Below, in pieces: positions 26,589-37,352 of a stretch of 64,000 bases of DNA. The position numbers were made by a program, and so were the translations under genes. Position 1 is the stretch's first letter. Every line of letters starts with the position of its first letter. The notes under the pieces are model-generated. The model was not told where the DNA came from, did no database searches, and worked only from the letters and a program-made list of their open reading frames with translations. Source of the stretch: Nigrospora sphaerica (Eukaryota; Ascomycota; Sordariomycetes; Amphisphaeriales; Apiosporaceae); NCBI GenBank assembly GCA_018287875.1, contig JAGVVL010000018.1, positions 2,534,501-2,598,500 on the forward strand, in the 5' to 3' direction.

Positions 26589-27246
26589 TCTCGCTCATAC
26601 TTCTTCTCCCTCTCCCTCGTTTTCTCTCTACCTGTCACTCTCCTCTCGCCCTGCTCGGGTTTCCCGCTTGACGGCCACAGGGTACAGTCCCTACGCGGAC
26701 AGCCCAACTAGGTACCTCCCCGTATACCTTGGAGTTGCATACTGCCACCACTCATCCATACACACGCGCGTCTATCTCACTCTCTCTCCCTCTCCCTCTC
26801 CCGTCGCTTGCTCCCTCTCTCTTTCTCAAACGCACATACACACACGCGCGCGTGCACATAAACACGCAAACTCACGCACACCTTAGCACCTCGTCTCTTT
26901 TCCCACACGCCCCCCCTTCCTCCCCTTCCTCCACCGCCACACCCCCCTGGACGCTCCGCCCCCCATCCGGGTCGCGTTTGTGGTGCAGGGCCTAACGGCA
27001 ACACCCACATACCAATTGGCAACCAGCCTATCATCCTTTCCCCCTTGCAACCCAGACCATACCCACTTCCACGTTCGTCAACTCGCTCTAAAGTCACATC
27101 GCTACTTTACATATCCACCACCAGCCAACCGCCCTGGCCAGTCTCAACGCGTCACGCGGCTGCTACTTTGCCAACTCCCGCCACCTCTTCCCACCCCCCA
27201 ACAAGAGCCATTGTAGCGACGCCGCATCGTGCATTCGCTTTTTGAC
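25500..27246 (+). promoter_or_regulatory. CT-rich promoter/leader of the ash1 homologue
   Basis: From about 25500 to the ATG at 27247 the + strand is dominated by C and T, including a (CT)n tract at 26546-26584. This is the usual look of fungal promoters and long 5' leaders. A TATA-like TTTATAAAA and A12 run sit at about 25905-25921. The transcription start is not determinable by eye, and leader introns are possible. Confidence 0.5.
26546..26584. repeat. (CT)n microsatellite in the ash1 leader
   Basis: Uninterrupted CT dinucleotide tract of about 39 bp, inside the CT-rich sequence upstream of the ash1 start. Confidence 0.9.
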
Positions 27247-30068
27247 ATGGCTGCTGTGTCTCCGGCACGCGCTCAGTCCTCCGACTCGAGTTTCGCTGGT
27301 GCAGCCGACACTTTCTCCCATGTCGCGTCTTTGAGCTCCACGCCCCCGACCACCGTGGCTGACAGTGCCAGCCTTGCTTCCGATTCATTCAAGCAAGACT
27401 TGATCGTGGCCTCGGATCTCGTGGACGAGCCCATACGCGATTCGGTCGAGGCCCAGCCTCCTCTTGAGTCCCTGGAAGTAGTCACCGTTGCTGGACCCAC
27501 CGAGACCACCTCCGAGACGCCTCGCCGGGAACTTCACGATGCCACTCTGATCTCCAAGCCTGCTGCGTCGACCGAAACCCCCAGAGCCCCCATCGCGACC
27601 ACGACAACTACACCGACAGATACGCCGGCGAGCGGCCGGTCCAGACGCGCCCGTGCCAACGCGCCCGTTTACAACTTGTCAAAACTCAGCGGCACCGCTA
27701 TTCACGGCAAACGACGCGCAAATGGCGACATAGTAAACGAGCGCAAACGGCGCACCATCTCGGGCGCCTTGCCCGTCAGCGACCCGGCCGGCGACGCTGA
27801 CAGCAGCGCTGGGACGCCCATGGGCCGCGGCGTGGAGGCGCTCGACCTGGACGTGAAGGCGCAGAAGCCAGTCGCGTCGAAACCGACGACCCCCAAGAAA
27901 CGCGCCCGCTCCCCCGAGCCCGAACCCGAACCCCGACGTATCTCTACACGGTCCAGCGGCGTCCCGGCCGAGACCGCCGCCGAAAAACTGGCCGCTATCA
28001 GCAAGAAGGGCAAGAAAGCAGCGGCGCAGGGCTTGTCCAAGGTGTCGCGTGAGCTCATGAAGCTCCAGGGGACCAAAGAATACCTGGTGGGCAAAGAGGA
28101 CCCCACCCCGGCCATCTATACAACATGGTCAAAGGGAAAACTGGTTACGCATAAAAACCCCGAGCCTGCCAAGAAGAAGCCCAAGGTTGCGAAGGCGCCC
28201 AAGGAGGTGGCACCCCCGGCGCCAGCCCCCGCGGAGCCTTTCAGGAGGCAGAAACAACCCAAGAAGTACCTCGACCGGGGCTTGTATTCGGGCCAAGAGC
28301 CACCGGCCGACGTCTTTAAGTGCCTGACGCCGAGTGAGAGGAAAAGTCTGGCCGAGATACCTGAATTAGCCGCCCCCCCCAAGCCTAACAGGACTTTGCC
28401 GCCGCCCATCTTCAACGGTCTGCGGCTCCTGTTGCAGGGCAGAGATTTCAAACTGCCCTTTGACGTATGCAACCCCCTGCCCCCCGGCCAGCCGAAGCCC
28501 GAGGGTTGGAAAACCATGTCCAAGAGTAAGTCAGATGTCCCCGGCCACGTCAAAAAGGCCGGTGCTAACGCGACGGGCAGATCGCTTCGTGGGTGGCGCG
28601 GCGGCTGCGTGGAAGAAGAACCCCGAGTTCAAGGACTTCATGTCCAAGTGCGTTTGCACGCCAGAGGATGGCTGCGGCGACAGTTGCCAAAACAAAATCA
28701 TGCTCTACGAGTGCGACAGCAACAACTGCAACGCCGGGGCTGCTAACTGCAACAATCGCTCCTTTGCCAAGCTCCAAGAGCGGACCAAGGCCGGCGGCAA
28801 GTATCGCGTGGGTGTCGAGGTGGTCAAGACGTCGGACCGTGGCTACGGCATTCGCACCAACCGGCAATTTAACCCCGGCCAGATCATCATGGAATACACG
28901 GGCGAGATCATAACGCTCGATGAGTGCGAGGATCGAATGAACGAAAAGTACAAGGACAACCAGGTAAGGAAGGCCTTGTCCCTGAGGGGAACGAGGGGCG
29001 GGAGAAACACAAGCGGGCGCGACGTGACTGACGCGGCTGCAGTGCTACTATCTGATGTCGTTCGACCAAAACACCATCATCGACGCGACTACGGGCAGCA
29101 TCGCTCGGTTCGTCAACCACTCGTGTGCTCCCAACTGCCGCATGATCAAGTGGATCGTGTCGGGACAGCCGCGTATGGCCTTGTTCGCCGGCGACCGCCC
29201 CATCATGACGGGCGAGGAGCTGACATACGATTACAACTTTGACCCCTTCTCCGCCAAGAACGTTCAGAAGTGTCTCTGTGGTAGCGATAATTGCCGCGGC
29301 GTGCTGGGCCCGCGACCCAAGGAGCTGAAGCCGCCCAAGGTCCCCAAGACAGACCTGAAGAAGGCCGTGAAGGCCGGGGCCAAGGCCGGCAAGCGCAAGC
29401 TGAAGGAGCTGCTCGGCGACAAGGAAGGGGATGGCCCCAAAGCCGTCAAAAAGCGCAAGGTCAAGGCGGCGACGGGGATCAGTGCCAAGGCTAGCGCCAA
29501 GGCGGTGCAGCGCTCCATCGCGGCCGCCAGCCTCAAGGTGGCCAAGAAGGCGGTGGCCAAGAAGGCGGTGGCCAAGAATATGGTGGCCAAGAAGACGGCG
29601 GCCAAGGTGGTGAAGAGCGTGTCGACCATTTCCGTCAACTCCAAGGCACAGGCCTCGAAGAAGGTGACGACGGTCAAGCGCAAATCGAGCGTGGTGAAGA
29701 CGTACAGCAAGACGAAGGCCGTCAAGAAGGCCGCCGCGGCCCCAAAGTCCACTACGCCCAAGAAGCCGACGACGCCCAAGAAGACGACGGCGGCCTCGAT
29801 CCCGAGCAAGCTGGTCTCGCGCAGTTCGGCCTCGACCATCGTCGCTGCCGCCGGGGAGAAGGGCAGCCCGCCCCCGGCCGAGACGGCGGCTTCTCCCGCA
29901 CGAAACGCAGCGCTCGCCAAGAGCAACAAGACGCCGACGCGGGCTCCCGGCCGCCCGCCAAAGAACGGCGTGGCGTCGCCTTCGCCGAGGAAGGCCGGCG
30001 ACGTGCGCCGCGAGGCAAATAGGATGCGCCTCGTACAGTCGCCCGAGGAGCGGGCGGCGGCGGCGTAG
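27247..30068 (+). CDS. ash1: ASH1-type histone H3 lysine-36 methyltransferase
   Basis: Three exons: 27247-28525, 28581-28963 and 29043-30068, giving 895 residues. Intron 1 is GTAAGT...GGCAG (55 bp, phase 1); intron 2 is GTAAGG...TGCAG (79 bp, phase 0). ATG 27247 is the first ATG in frame. Residues 1-425 are mostly disordered and contain a basic segment (SGRSRRARANAPVYNLSKL). An AWS cysteine-rich domain begins near 450 (CVC...C...C). The SET domain follows, with GYGIRT, RFVNHSC (NHSC 579-582) and ELTYDYNF (YDYNF 616-620), then a post-SET CLC...C (631, 633, 638). The order AWS-SET-postSET without WW or SRI domains favours ASH1 over SET2. Family knowledge assigns H3K36 methylation in chromatin. 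The tail is lysine/alanine-rich like linker histone and carries an AT-hook-like APGRPPK. Confidence 0.92.
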
Positions 30069-31558
30069 AGATGGCTGCTCGTCTACCACGGGGCTGGAGA
30101 GGTGGAAGTGCTCACGAGCCGGGACAAAACGGATTCAAGGAGCCCCGAAAATAACCGCAGCAGGAGTCGCTTTCAACCCGCTTGAAGCCGAGAGGCGGGG
30201 GCGTGGACAAACGGACGAGGAGGAAGGCGGCGCCCCCCTCGTATACTATGGGGATGCGGGTACTATCCAGAGTTTAGGCCTTCTTTGGTTTTCAATTTTT
30301 GGGGGGTGGAAGGGGCAAACGAACAAGCAAGGGCGGGCACGCGTGTCAAAGGGGGGGGGGGGGGGGGGGGCATCGAACCGGCGTTGACGTGTCGGCGCTT
30401 AACTCGGGGGCCTTTTTGCCCTTTTTTATTTATTCTCACGCAAATCACAATAACTCGTCACGAAGGAAAGAGGTAGGCGGAGGGAGCGGGAAGGGGTTTT
30501 GGGAGGAGGACAGGGGCGTCGTTCGTGACGGAAAGGCAAGCCGTCCCCCTTCCCTTCGCTCTCGATCTCGGGATCAGGTAGCCCCGCCCACCTACGTGAG
30601 TAAAGCATGTACGTATAGTAAGGACCTAACGTGTATAAACATATATTCTTTTGACTTTGGTCGTTCCGTGTTCGGGGCCGGGAGGCGTGGTGTGGTAAAG
30701 ACAGGCTCCATCCGGAACATCGAACTGTAGCGAAGATGCGCCTGCGCAAACGTGGACATGGTGCTCGACACCTCTGGGGAAACCGGTTCGGCACTACTCT
30801 TCCCATCTTGTGCTGCCCGGCATATACTGCCGGACCCCAAACCTCTCCCCCATCTAAAGAAGTAGAGGCAAAAGTGGCGTTGGAACCTCGTGCGCGCCTC
30901 TCTTTCTCAACCCGCTCGGATCCATCTTACGTACTGGATGGCACGAGTGAAAGGAGGGGCCCACCGGAACCTCGGGTGCTCAAACGCCGCGGTCGTCTCA
31001 TCCATTTCCTGGGCCCGCCGGTCCCTCAATACGTCGCCCGCCGTCCGTGCCGCTTTAGGCAACTCACCGTAGAAGGAGTAGTCATGTCGTACGCTGGGGA
31101 GACAAGCCCATTAACAAGAACCCGTCGTCGTATGTCTGCCAATCTGGCCGTGACCATAATACCCAAGAGAATGCAGCATCCTCGGAACATGGGCTGTCCT
31201 CGTGTAGCAGGCAGATGGTGGGTTTCAAAACGACGCAGTCACACACGAAGCCGGGACTCGGGAAACGATGTTCATTGATGCAATAACGTGCCTACCATGC
31301 AAGGCGGCATCCAAATCACCCGCCTCCAGGTTTCCCGGGCCATCTCCACGTGGTGGTGACAATGCAACCATGCCCTCTCATATGGTATTTCCTTCCTGCC
31401 AAATGCAGCCAGTAACGCCATGATGGGCTGCCGCCGCGCACCCGTCCGCAGCGGCGCCATGCAAGTCTATTGGGGGGTTGATGGGGGAATATTGGTACAG
31501 CGAGACCACCCGCGAGTCGCTGCGAGACTAGTGAGCGTCCAAGGTTGCAACCGCCCGC
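30069..31558. other. Intergenic region between convergent genes, with poly-G
   Basis: Spacer between the 3' ends of ash1 (+) and the Tad2 homologue (-), so it should contain both terminators. No coding region is supported. The outstanding feature is the 20-base G run at 30351-30370. Confidence 0.6.
30351..30370. repeat. Poly-G run of 20 bases
   Basis: Uninterrupted G20 about 280 bp past the ash1 stop. G runs of this length can fold into G-quadruplexes and are unstable; they are also prone to sequencing length error. Confidence 0.85.
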
Positions 31559-33799
31559 CTAGGCCTTGGCCGAGGCGCCCTGGGCGTCGTCGGGGAATTT
31601 GTCCTGGTCCGCCGACGTGGGCTCCGTGTCGGCGGCTGCGTCGACAGGAGCCATGTCATCCGACAGTTCCGAAGAGCTAACGCCCGCCGCCTGATTCTCC
31701 ATAGCGTACAGCCGAGCGGCCCGGCCCTCCTTCTTGCGCGGCTGGGGAGCTGTAGACATGGCGTTAGTATCAGCCCCCATCAACGGCCGCAACCTCGAAA
31801 CATACCTCGTCCATTCTCCTGCACATAGAAACGGCGCAGCAGCGACACGGCTTCGTCACGTAGGAAGCCACCCTCGGCGGGGTAGCCGGGCTCGACGTTG
31901 CCTCCATCGCCGTCCTGCTCCGGGCGGATCGCCGTAGCCGCGGCGCGGTTCTTCGCCACCGTCTCCATGTCCATCGGCCCGTATCCGTTCTGGTAGGGCC
32001 GGTCGGTAGTCTCGGGCACACGCAGCGAGTTCTGGTGGATTCGGAAGACGCCGCCAGTGCCGCCAAACTTATCATTGACCGCTCCGAAGTAGACTCTCTT
32101 GATGCAAAGCTGCCGAAGGAGGGATGCGCACATGACGCAAGGCTCGACAGTGACGTAGAGCACGCACTCGGATACGATGGAGCGGCTGACCTTGGGCGAG
32201 GGGTGCAGCTTTTGGCCGTAAGGGAAAACATGGCCGTCTTCGGGGGCGACGTCACCCCAGCTGGACTCATCCAGGGCGTCTTCATCCACGGCATCGGCAT
32301 CTTCGGAATGCGAGAGAAGCGCAGACAGGGCCATGAACTCGGCGTGGCGCGTGCCGTTGCGCGTGATGTTGGTGGCGTTCATACCCTTGGCGATGATGCG
32401 GCCGCGGTAAACCAGCACGCAGCCAACAGGCGTCTCGTTGGTGTTGAGAGCAAGTTGGCCCTGTAATGAATCCGTCAGTCATTGCTTGTCCATGAAACCC
32501 CGACGGCGCAAAGAGGGACGTGGTGGTCGTGTATCGAGGATCCCATTCGCCCAAGCATGCTCTACAAGACCGGTCTGTGCAGGGACTGGCCGTCCCACAA
32601 GGCTGCATCGGAGGGAAGAATAGGATTGAACAGGGGAGAGTGCCTACCATCTCCAGCGCCTCTCTCATAAACTTGAGGTGCTCAGCCCGCTCCTTCTTGC
32701 CCTCCTCGGTAGTGGGCTCGATGAGCCCAGGCAACACCTGACTAGGGGGGGTCACCAAGGGGGCCAGAGGCTTGGGGGTGATGAGCGTCTTCGGAACCGC
32801 CGCGACCGAGGGCACGCCAGCCGACTCGGCGGCGGCCGAATCCTTGTCCATCTCTCTGGCGGGCGGCGGCTGTCGGAGGTTCAACTGGGCGAAGGCGGCA
32901 GAGGCCTGCTCTGTCTGCATGTTGCTAGCTGGGTCGGCCGGCTGCGCAGATTTGGCGACCAGGTCGGCATCTTGTGCGCCAGTCGCACTGTCGCCACCCG
33001 GTTTCTGAAGCTCAGATGTGTACTCAGACGGTGCGACGGTTGCGGTGGGGGACAACTGAGGAACGACAGGCTTTGGTACCGCCTGAGCCGATGCGGCAGT
33101 GGCGGAAGCAGCGGAACCTTCCTGGCCCTCGCCTAGGGTCTGAACCGAAGTGGAGGAGGAGGGGGAGGGGATCCGAACGACAGCACCGAGTGCAGGCTGC
33201 TGGCTGGCGCTGGCGCTGATAATAGCAGCATGGTCCTTGGGGGCGCTGTCCTTTTGGGGTGACAGAGGGGCAGGAGTGGAGGCCGTGGTGGTAGGGTCAC
33301 TGACCAGGCCCTGGCTGGACTGCTTGCTGGGACTGACGTTCTCCTTGTCTAGCTGCTGCTGGTCCTGCTGCGTGTCGACGGTTGCGTGGGCGGGCTTGGC
33401 ACCAGAGCCGGCACCACCACGCTTCTGGCCACCACGCTTCCTGGAGGTCGCCATGTCTTCGTCGCCCGGGGGAAGACCGTCTTCCACGTCGGGATCCGGG
33501 TCGAGATGACGAGCCGCAGTGGAGGTGCTGCCTACGGGTGGATGCGCAGGCGCAGGGGCTGGATGGGCACCGGTTGGAGAGGGCGGATGCGTAGCGGGCG
33601 CTGCTGTGGAGGGGTTGTTGGCAGAGCAGGTAGCGTCTGCTGGGGGCGGGTTTCGGGCGGTGATGGACGACGACTGCTGTTCAGGGTCGTCGGTGTTGCC
33701 CTTCCCAAGAAACAAGCGGTACCGAAAGAGGCGGCGGAGGAACGCAAACAGCGCCTTCCAAAGGCTGAAGATGTAACCTGAAATTTTGTGACCCGCCAT
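31559..33799 (-). CDS. tad2: Tad2-like tRNA adenosine-34 deaminase with long N-terminal extension
   Basis: Three exons: 33799-32648, 32460-31806 and 31749-31559, giving 665 residues. Introns are 32647-32461 (GTAGGC...TACAG, 187 bp) and 31805-31750 (GTATGT...CTACAG with a CTAAC branch point, 56 bp). The deaminase domain begins near 370 (AEHLKFMREALEM, TPVGCVLVYRG). It has the zinc/catalytic HAE motif (H423, A424, E425) and PCVMC (C492, C495), with an acidic insert between them. Tad2 pairs with Tad3 to convert wobble adenosine 34 to inosine in tRNAs. The first ~365 residues are low-complexity and far longer than in usual Tad2. They begin with a basic, hydrophobic helix. An internal ATG at 33454 (residue 116, MATSRKRGG) is an alternative start, and starts closer to the domain are also possible. 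Confidence 0.85.
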
Positions 33800-34958
33800 T
33801 GATTTTTGTCGCCGTTTCCAGGCAGAAATCCAGGCTCGAGCGACGGACGTATAGAGAGAGGGTAGACAGGCGAAGGGCTACCACGGCGAATTCCACCACG
33901 CAGCCTGCGCCTGCGCCCACCTTTACGCCGCGATCCGGCCTACACGCGATGCGCCGCGGCGGCAGGCGACTGCAGCGACGGGCCGCTCTTCGTGTCGCCG
34001 GGTGCAGCGAAACACTGGGCCGTTTCCGGTCTTCTACAAATTCACCGTCCTCCTCACCGACGATACGTTATAGCCAAGGCGGCCGTCCCCGATAAGACGT
34101 GCAAGGAGGGAAGGGGGGGAGCGACCCAAGGACTTTGCATGAAGAGCACAGAGCGAACACACTGACACAGAACTGCTGCAGAGTCAACGCATGGCTCCTG
34201 CAATACTGTGGGCGTCAATCAGAGAAAGCCGCAGAAGCGTGAGGGCCACGCCGGGCAGCCGCAGTTTGCGTCCGTACCTACTTATGCAAACGAGGAATCG
34301 CAGCTTGTTGGGCGGCGGCGTGAGCTTGCGCATGCGCGTGCGCGGTTCCAGAGGTGCTCAAGTGACGATTAAGTTTTACAGTTAATACTGATCTCTCACG
34401 CAGAAGATTTGGCGGCTGAGAATTTTCTGCACCATTAGTGACCCAACAGGGTCATGTCCGATGACTTGGCCCATACTCGATGTAGAAGGCGGGCCCAACC
34501 GCGAAGCCCCGCTGTGGGGTGGGGGGCTTGGAAGCTAGTGTGGGTTTCCGGGCCTTCAACATGCAGACGCGATTGGGGTCCTGTAAGAAAGTGACCTGGC
34601 GCGGGGGCGGCAGAGAAAACGACCCACGGCCGCGGAACCGTCCTCGCAAAGAGTACGCTCGCCTCCTTGTAGGTTGACAGGAAATTACGATGACATTCAT
34701 GTCGCCGGCACGGCCACCAGAGCGTGCTATCAATGCCCGGAAATTGGAATACGGATTACTATCCGGGGCCAGCCTCTCTAGCAGAGCGACCGCCGTGCTA
34801 TAAGCCGACCTCCAACCATCGGATATCCACTGTTTGCTCCTTCTATGGTTTTCTTCTACCACGGGGCCCAAAACAAATACACAACGCCAGTGAACGCTAA
34901 AGACGAGACACAAACAACCGAGAAAACAGTACCAAAGCCCATAGGCATTGGCCAAGTG
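33800..34958. other. Intergenic region
   Basis: Promoter side of the Tad2 homologue and 3' side of the next minus-strand gene. I see no supported gene or clear element. Confidence 0.55.
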
Positions 34959-37352
34959 CTAGCCCATGACCGCCAGGGGCATCCGATGAACCGCGCTTCC
35001 GATCCAACGTTTACGTCGGTTCTGGAAGACAGCAGCTGCTCGTCGAAGTTGTGAAGCTGATTTGGCGACGTCGTTGCCGGACAGCGTTGCAGTGGACAAC
35101 GAAGGCCACACTGCAGAGGTTGCTTTATCCGAGCCGGAGACAGAGGATGGCCGCTCGCTCGACAACGGCGAAGCGACGGGGGGCAGGGCATGGGGCGAGG
35201 TACTCCATGATCCCTCGGGTTCGCGTTGTGACCACCAGGACCGTATTTGTCCCATAAAGGTAGCCATCACCGCAAGCATGGCGACGCCCTGCACCAGCGT
35301 AGCCATGGACTGGAGACAGGTGGCGGTACCACCATGTTCGCCAGCTGAGCAGGCTTGCTGTATCGCCTGCGTCGCCAGGGGTTGCCCATCCCAGCGATCC
35401 TCGCCAGGTAACTTTCTGGCCTGGTGAATAGCTCGAGCGCGCTCAACAGCCGGCGATGGCTTGGGGTTCTGGGTCCCAAGACCTCCTGAAGTCAAGACTA
35501 CGTTGTCGGCGCTGCTATTCGGGCGGCGAACCTGGACAGGACCCTGGCGATGGTGCTGAACATCGATGTCTTGGCCTTCATTGCGGCTTCTGGAATCGCC
35601 CAAGAGGTCACTGATGTGACGGTTGTGAATAGCAGGGCTGCCATTGAGATCGGAACTTCTGAACAGTCCAGGATCGGTCGGAGCCATCATCGCTGACGTG
35701 TTCATTAGGACAATTGTACGTCCAGAATCGTGAAGCATGGTCGATACAGGCGACTGCCTCTCAAAAGCCTCGGGCCGCGACTTGTGGAACATGTCACCGT
35801 CATCAATCATCTGGCCGACCTCACGCTGTGGTGACAAGGTGCTGTCAGCAGAGGCACGGAGATCAGCAAAGGCATGATCCTGGCTGCGCGAACGCCGCCG
35901 CTCAGATACTGGAGCATCGCTCTTCGAGAGTGCTTGCGATGCGCTGCCGTTCGCCAGTGGTTGTGACGTGCCGATGCTTTCTGGTTGCCTCTGGCTTAGT
36001 AACGCCGGTGATTGGAGCGTACCAATACTTTCGGGCTGTGACAGTGATTGCGGCGTGCCAATGCTCTCGGGCTGGCGGTCGATACTCGTGTGACTCTTGC
36101 TAAATGGCGCCGTGAAGTGTAACGTGCCAATGCTCTCGGGTTGGCGGTCGATGCTGGGGTGACGCTGGCTTTGTGGCAACGCTATACAGTCGTGCCAGGA
36201 TGCTCTGACATCTTGTATGAGAGCTGGATCGTCGTCCAGGCACGTGGATCCCGGCGAGTAGAGGTTGAAGTCTACGTAGTTGTTGCCGGCGCTGGCCAGT
36301 CCGCCGGGGTTCAGGTATGGCACAGTTGGTTCCTGGCTGACGCCCGAACCCTGTACACCGCCATCGACAGACTGCAGTCCCGACGGCGAGGCGGGAAGGC
36401 TGGATACAAGTACGCGCGATGGCGACATGGGCGTCGAGTTGGTGTGCGAGGTGGAGGGCGAGTAGTACCCAGCCGTGTCGAAGAAGTGCTCCCAGTCGTT
36501 GGGAGCGGCGGCGGCAGCGACCGGCTCATCATACTGGACAAACTGCTCCCAGCTCTCGGCAGTGGCCTCGTCAGCGAAGCCAGTGATATCGAGCAACAGT
36601 GACTCGGCAGCCATGGCTGGGGCCGATGGCGAAGGAGTGAGCACGGCCTGTGCCTTGGCCGAAGATATACTCGCCGCTGCTCTCGACGCGGTCGTCTTGG
36701 ACTTCTTGGAGACCCTTGCGCTGCTCTCCGATGCACTGGGCGCGACAGAGGCCCTCTTCTTGTGGCTCGGGTCGCACCGCGTCTTCTTCTTGCGGCACGA
36801 CTCGCAGGCCTTGATGACACGCATCAAGTGGGCGTGATCACGCTGCTCCTTGGTCTTCATACCGCGGGACGCAGAGTGGGTGACATCCTGACCATCCTTG
36901 GTCATGATGGAGAAACCAGGGATATGAGAGAAGTCCTGCGGCCGAGACACGGAAGAAGCGGCTTTTGAAGATTTGCGAGCCTTGGTGCTGGACGATGAGG
37001 TGGACTGAGACCACTGGCTGTCGGAGAGGACAGGAGAGGAGGTGAAGCTCGAGCCGTAACCCGAGTCGATCATGCCGCTGGAGCTAGCCGGGGAGGTCGT
37101 AGTCGAGGCGTTCTCGTATACCATGAAGAACTTGAACAGCTCCCCAGTCTGCAGGTTGTGGTTGAAGAACTCCATCGAGACAGTCGCGCGCTTGTCCAGA
37201 ATGGAGTAGGGGCCAGGGACATAGGCGTTGATCATGTCATCGAGTTCCTGGGAGCCCATGGCAGGGAAGAACTCGAGCGGGCAGCCGAGGGCAGGCTGCG
37301 AGACGGAGAAACCCAAAAGAGGGTAGGATTGGTTGGAGCTTTCCCACGACAT
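34959..37352 (-). CDS. Large protein with partial zinc-cluster motif and C-terminal membrane segment
   Basis: Single exon, 797 residues, start ATG 37352. The N-terminal 80 residues are a globular region (PLEFFP, DDMINAYVPGPYSILDKRA). A basic motif KACESCRKKKTRCDP follows, with C183, C186 and C193. This matches the first half of a fungal Zn2Cys6 cluster (CxxCx6C); no second cysteine triplet follows within the normal distance. The middle is serine/threonine/proline-rich and holds four copies of QPESIGT. A hydrophobic stretch at about 681-703 (LVQGVAMLAVMATFMGQI) looks like one transmembrane helix, followed by a basic tail. It could be a membrane-anchored DNA-binding regulator, but function is not established. 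The gene shares its strand and its unusual layout with its upstream neighbour at 39546-41363. Confidence 0.8.
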   Translation of the reverse strand: MSWESSNQSYPLLGFSVSQPALGCPLEFFPAMGSQELDDMINAYVPGPYSILDKRATVSMEFFNHNLQTGELFKFFMVYENASTTTSPASSSGMIDSGYGSSFTSSPVLSDSQWSQSTSSSSTKARKSSKAASSVSRPQDFSHIPGFSIMTKDGQDVTHSASRGMKTKEQRDHAHLMRVIKACESCRKKKTRCDPSHKKRASVAPSASESSARVSKKSKTTASRAAASISSAKAQAVLTPSPSAPAMAAESLLLDITGFADEATAESWEQFVQYDEPVAAAAAPNDWEHFFDTAGYYSPSTSHTNSTPMSPSRVLVSSLPASPSGLQSVDGGVQGSGVSQEPTVPYLNPGGLASAGNNYVDFNLYSPGSTCLDDDPALIQDVRASWHDCIALPQSQRHPSIDRQPESIGTLHFTAPFSKSHTSIDRQPESIGTPQSLSQPESIGTLQSPALLSQRQPESIGTSQPLANGSASQALSKSDAPVSERRRSRSQDHAFADLRASADSTLSPQREVGQMIDDGDMFHKSRPEAFERQSPVSTMLHDSGRTIVLMNTSAMMAPTDPGLFRSSDLNGSPAIHNRHISDLLGDSRSRNEGQDIDVQHHRQGPVQVRRPNSSADNVVLTSGGLGTQNPKPSPAVERARAIHQARKLPGEDRWDGQPLATQAIQQACSAGEHGGTATCLQSMATLVQGVAMLAVMATFMGQIRSWWSQREPEGSWSTSPHALPPVASPLSSERPSSVSGSDKATSAVWPSLSTATLSGNDVAKSASQLRRAAAVFQNRRKRWIGSAVHRMPLAVMG
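35967..36165 (-). repeat. Degenerate coding repeat, QPESIGT units
   Basis: Inside the preceding gene, four copies of the heptapeptide QPESIGT occur in a short span, two of them within the longer unit SIDRQPESIGT. The DNA copies differ at several positions, so the repeat is not brand new. It lies in the disordered serine/proline-rich centre of the protein. Confidence 0.85.

Noticed and set aside
28908..30089. 393-codon minus-strand frame
   Set aside because: Antisense shadow of the ash1 SET/post-SET region and lysine-rich tail.
30361..30395. GGTTCGATGCC string on the minus strand resembling a tRNA B box
   Set aside because: No A box at the right spacing and no acceptor or T stem pairing; the adjacent poly-C/poly-G run makes the match accidental.
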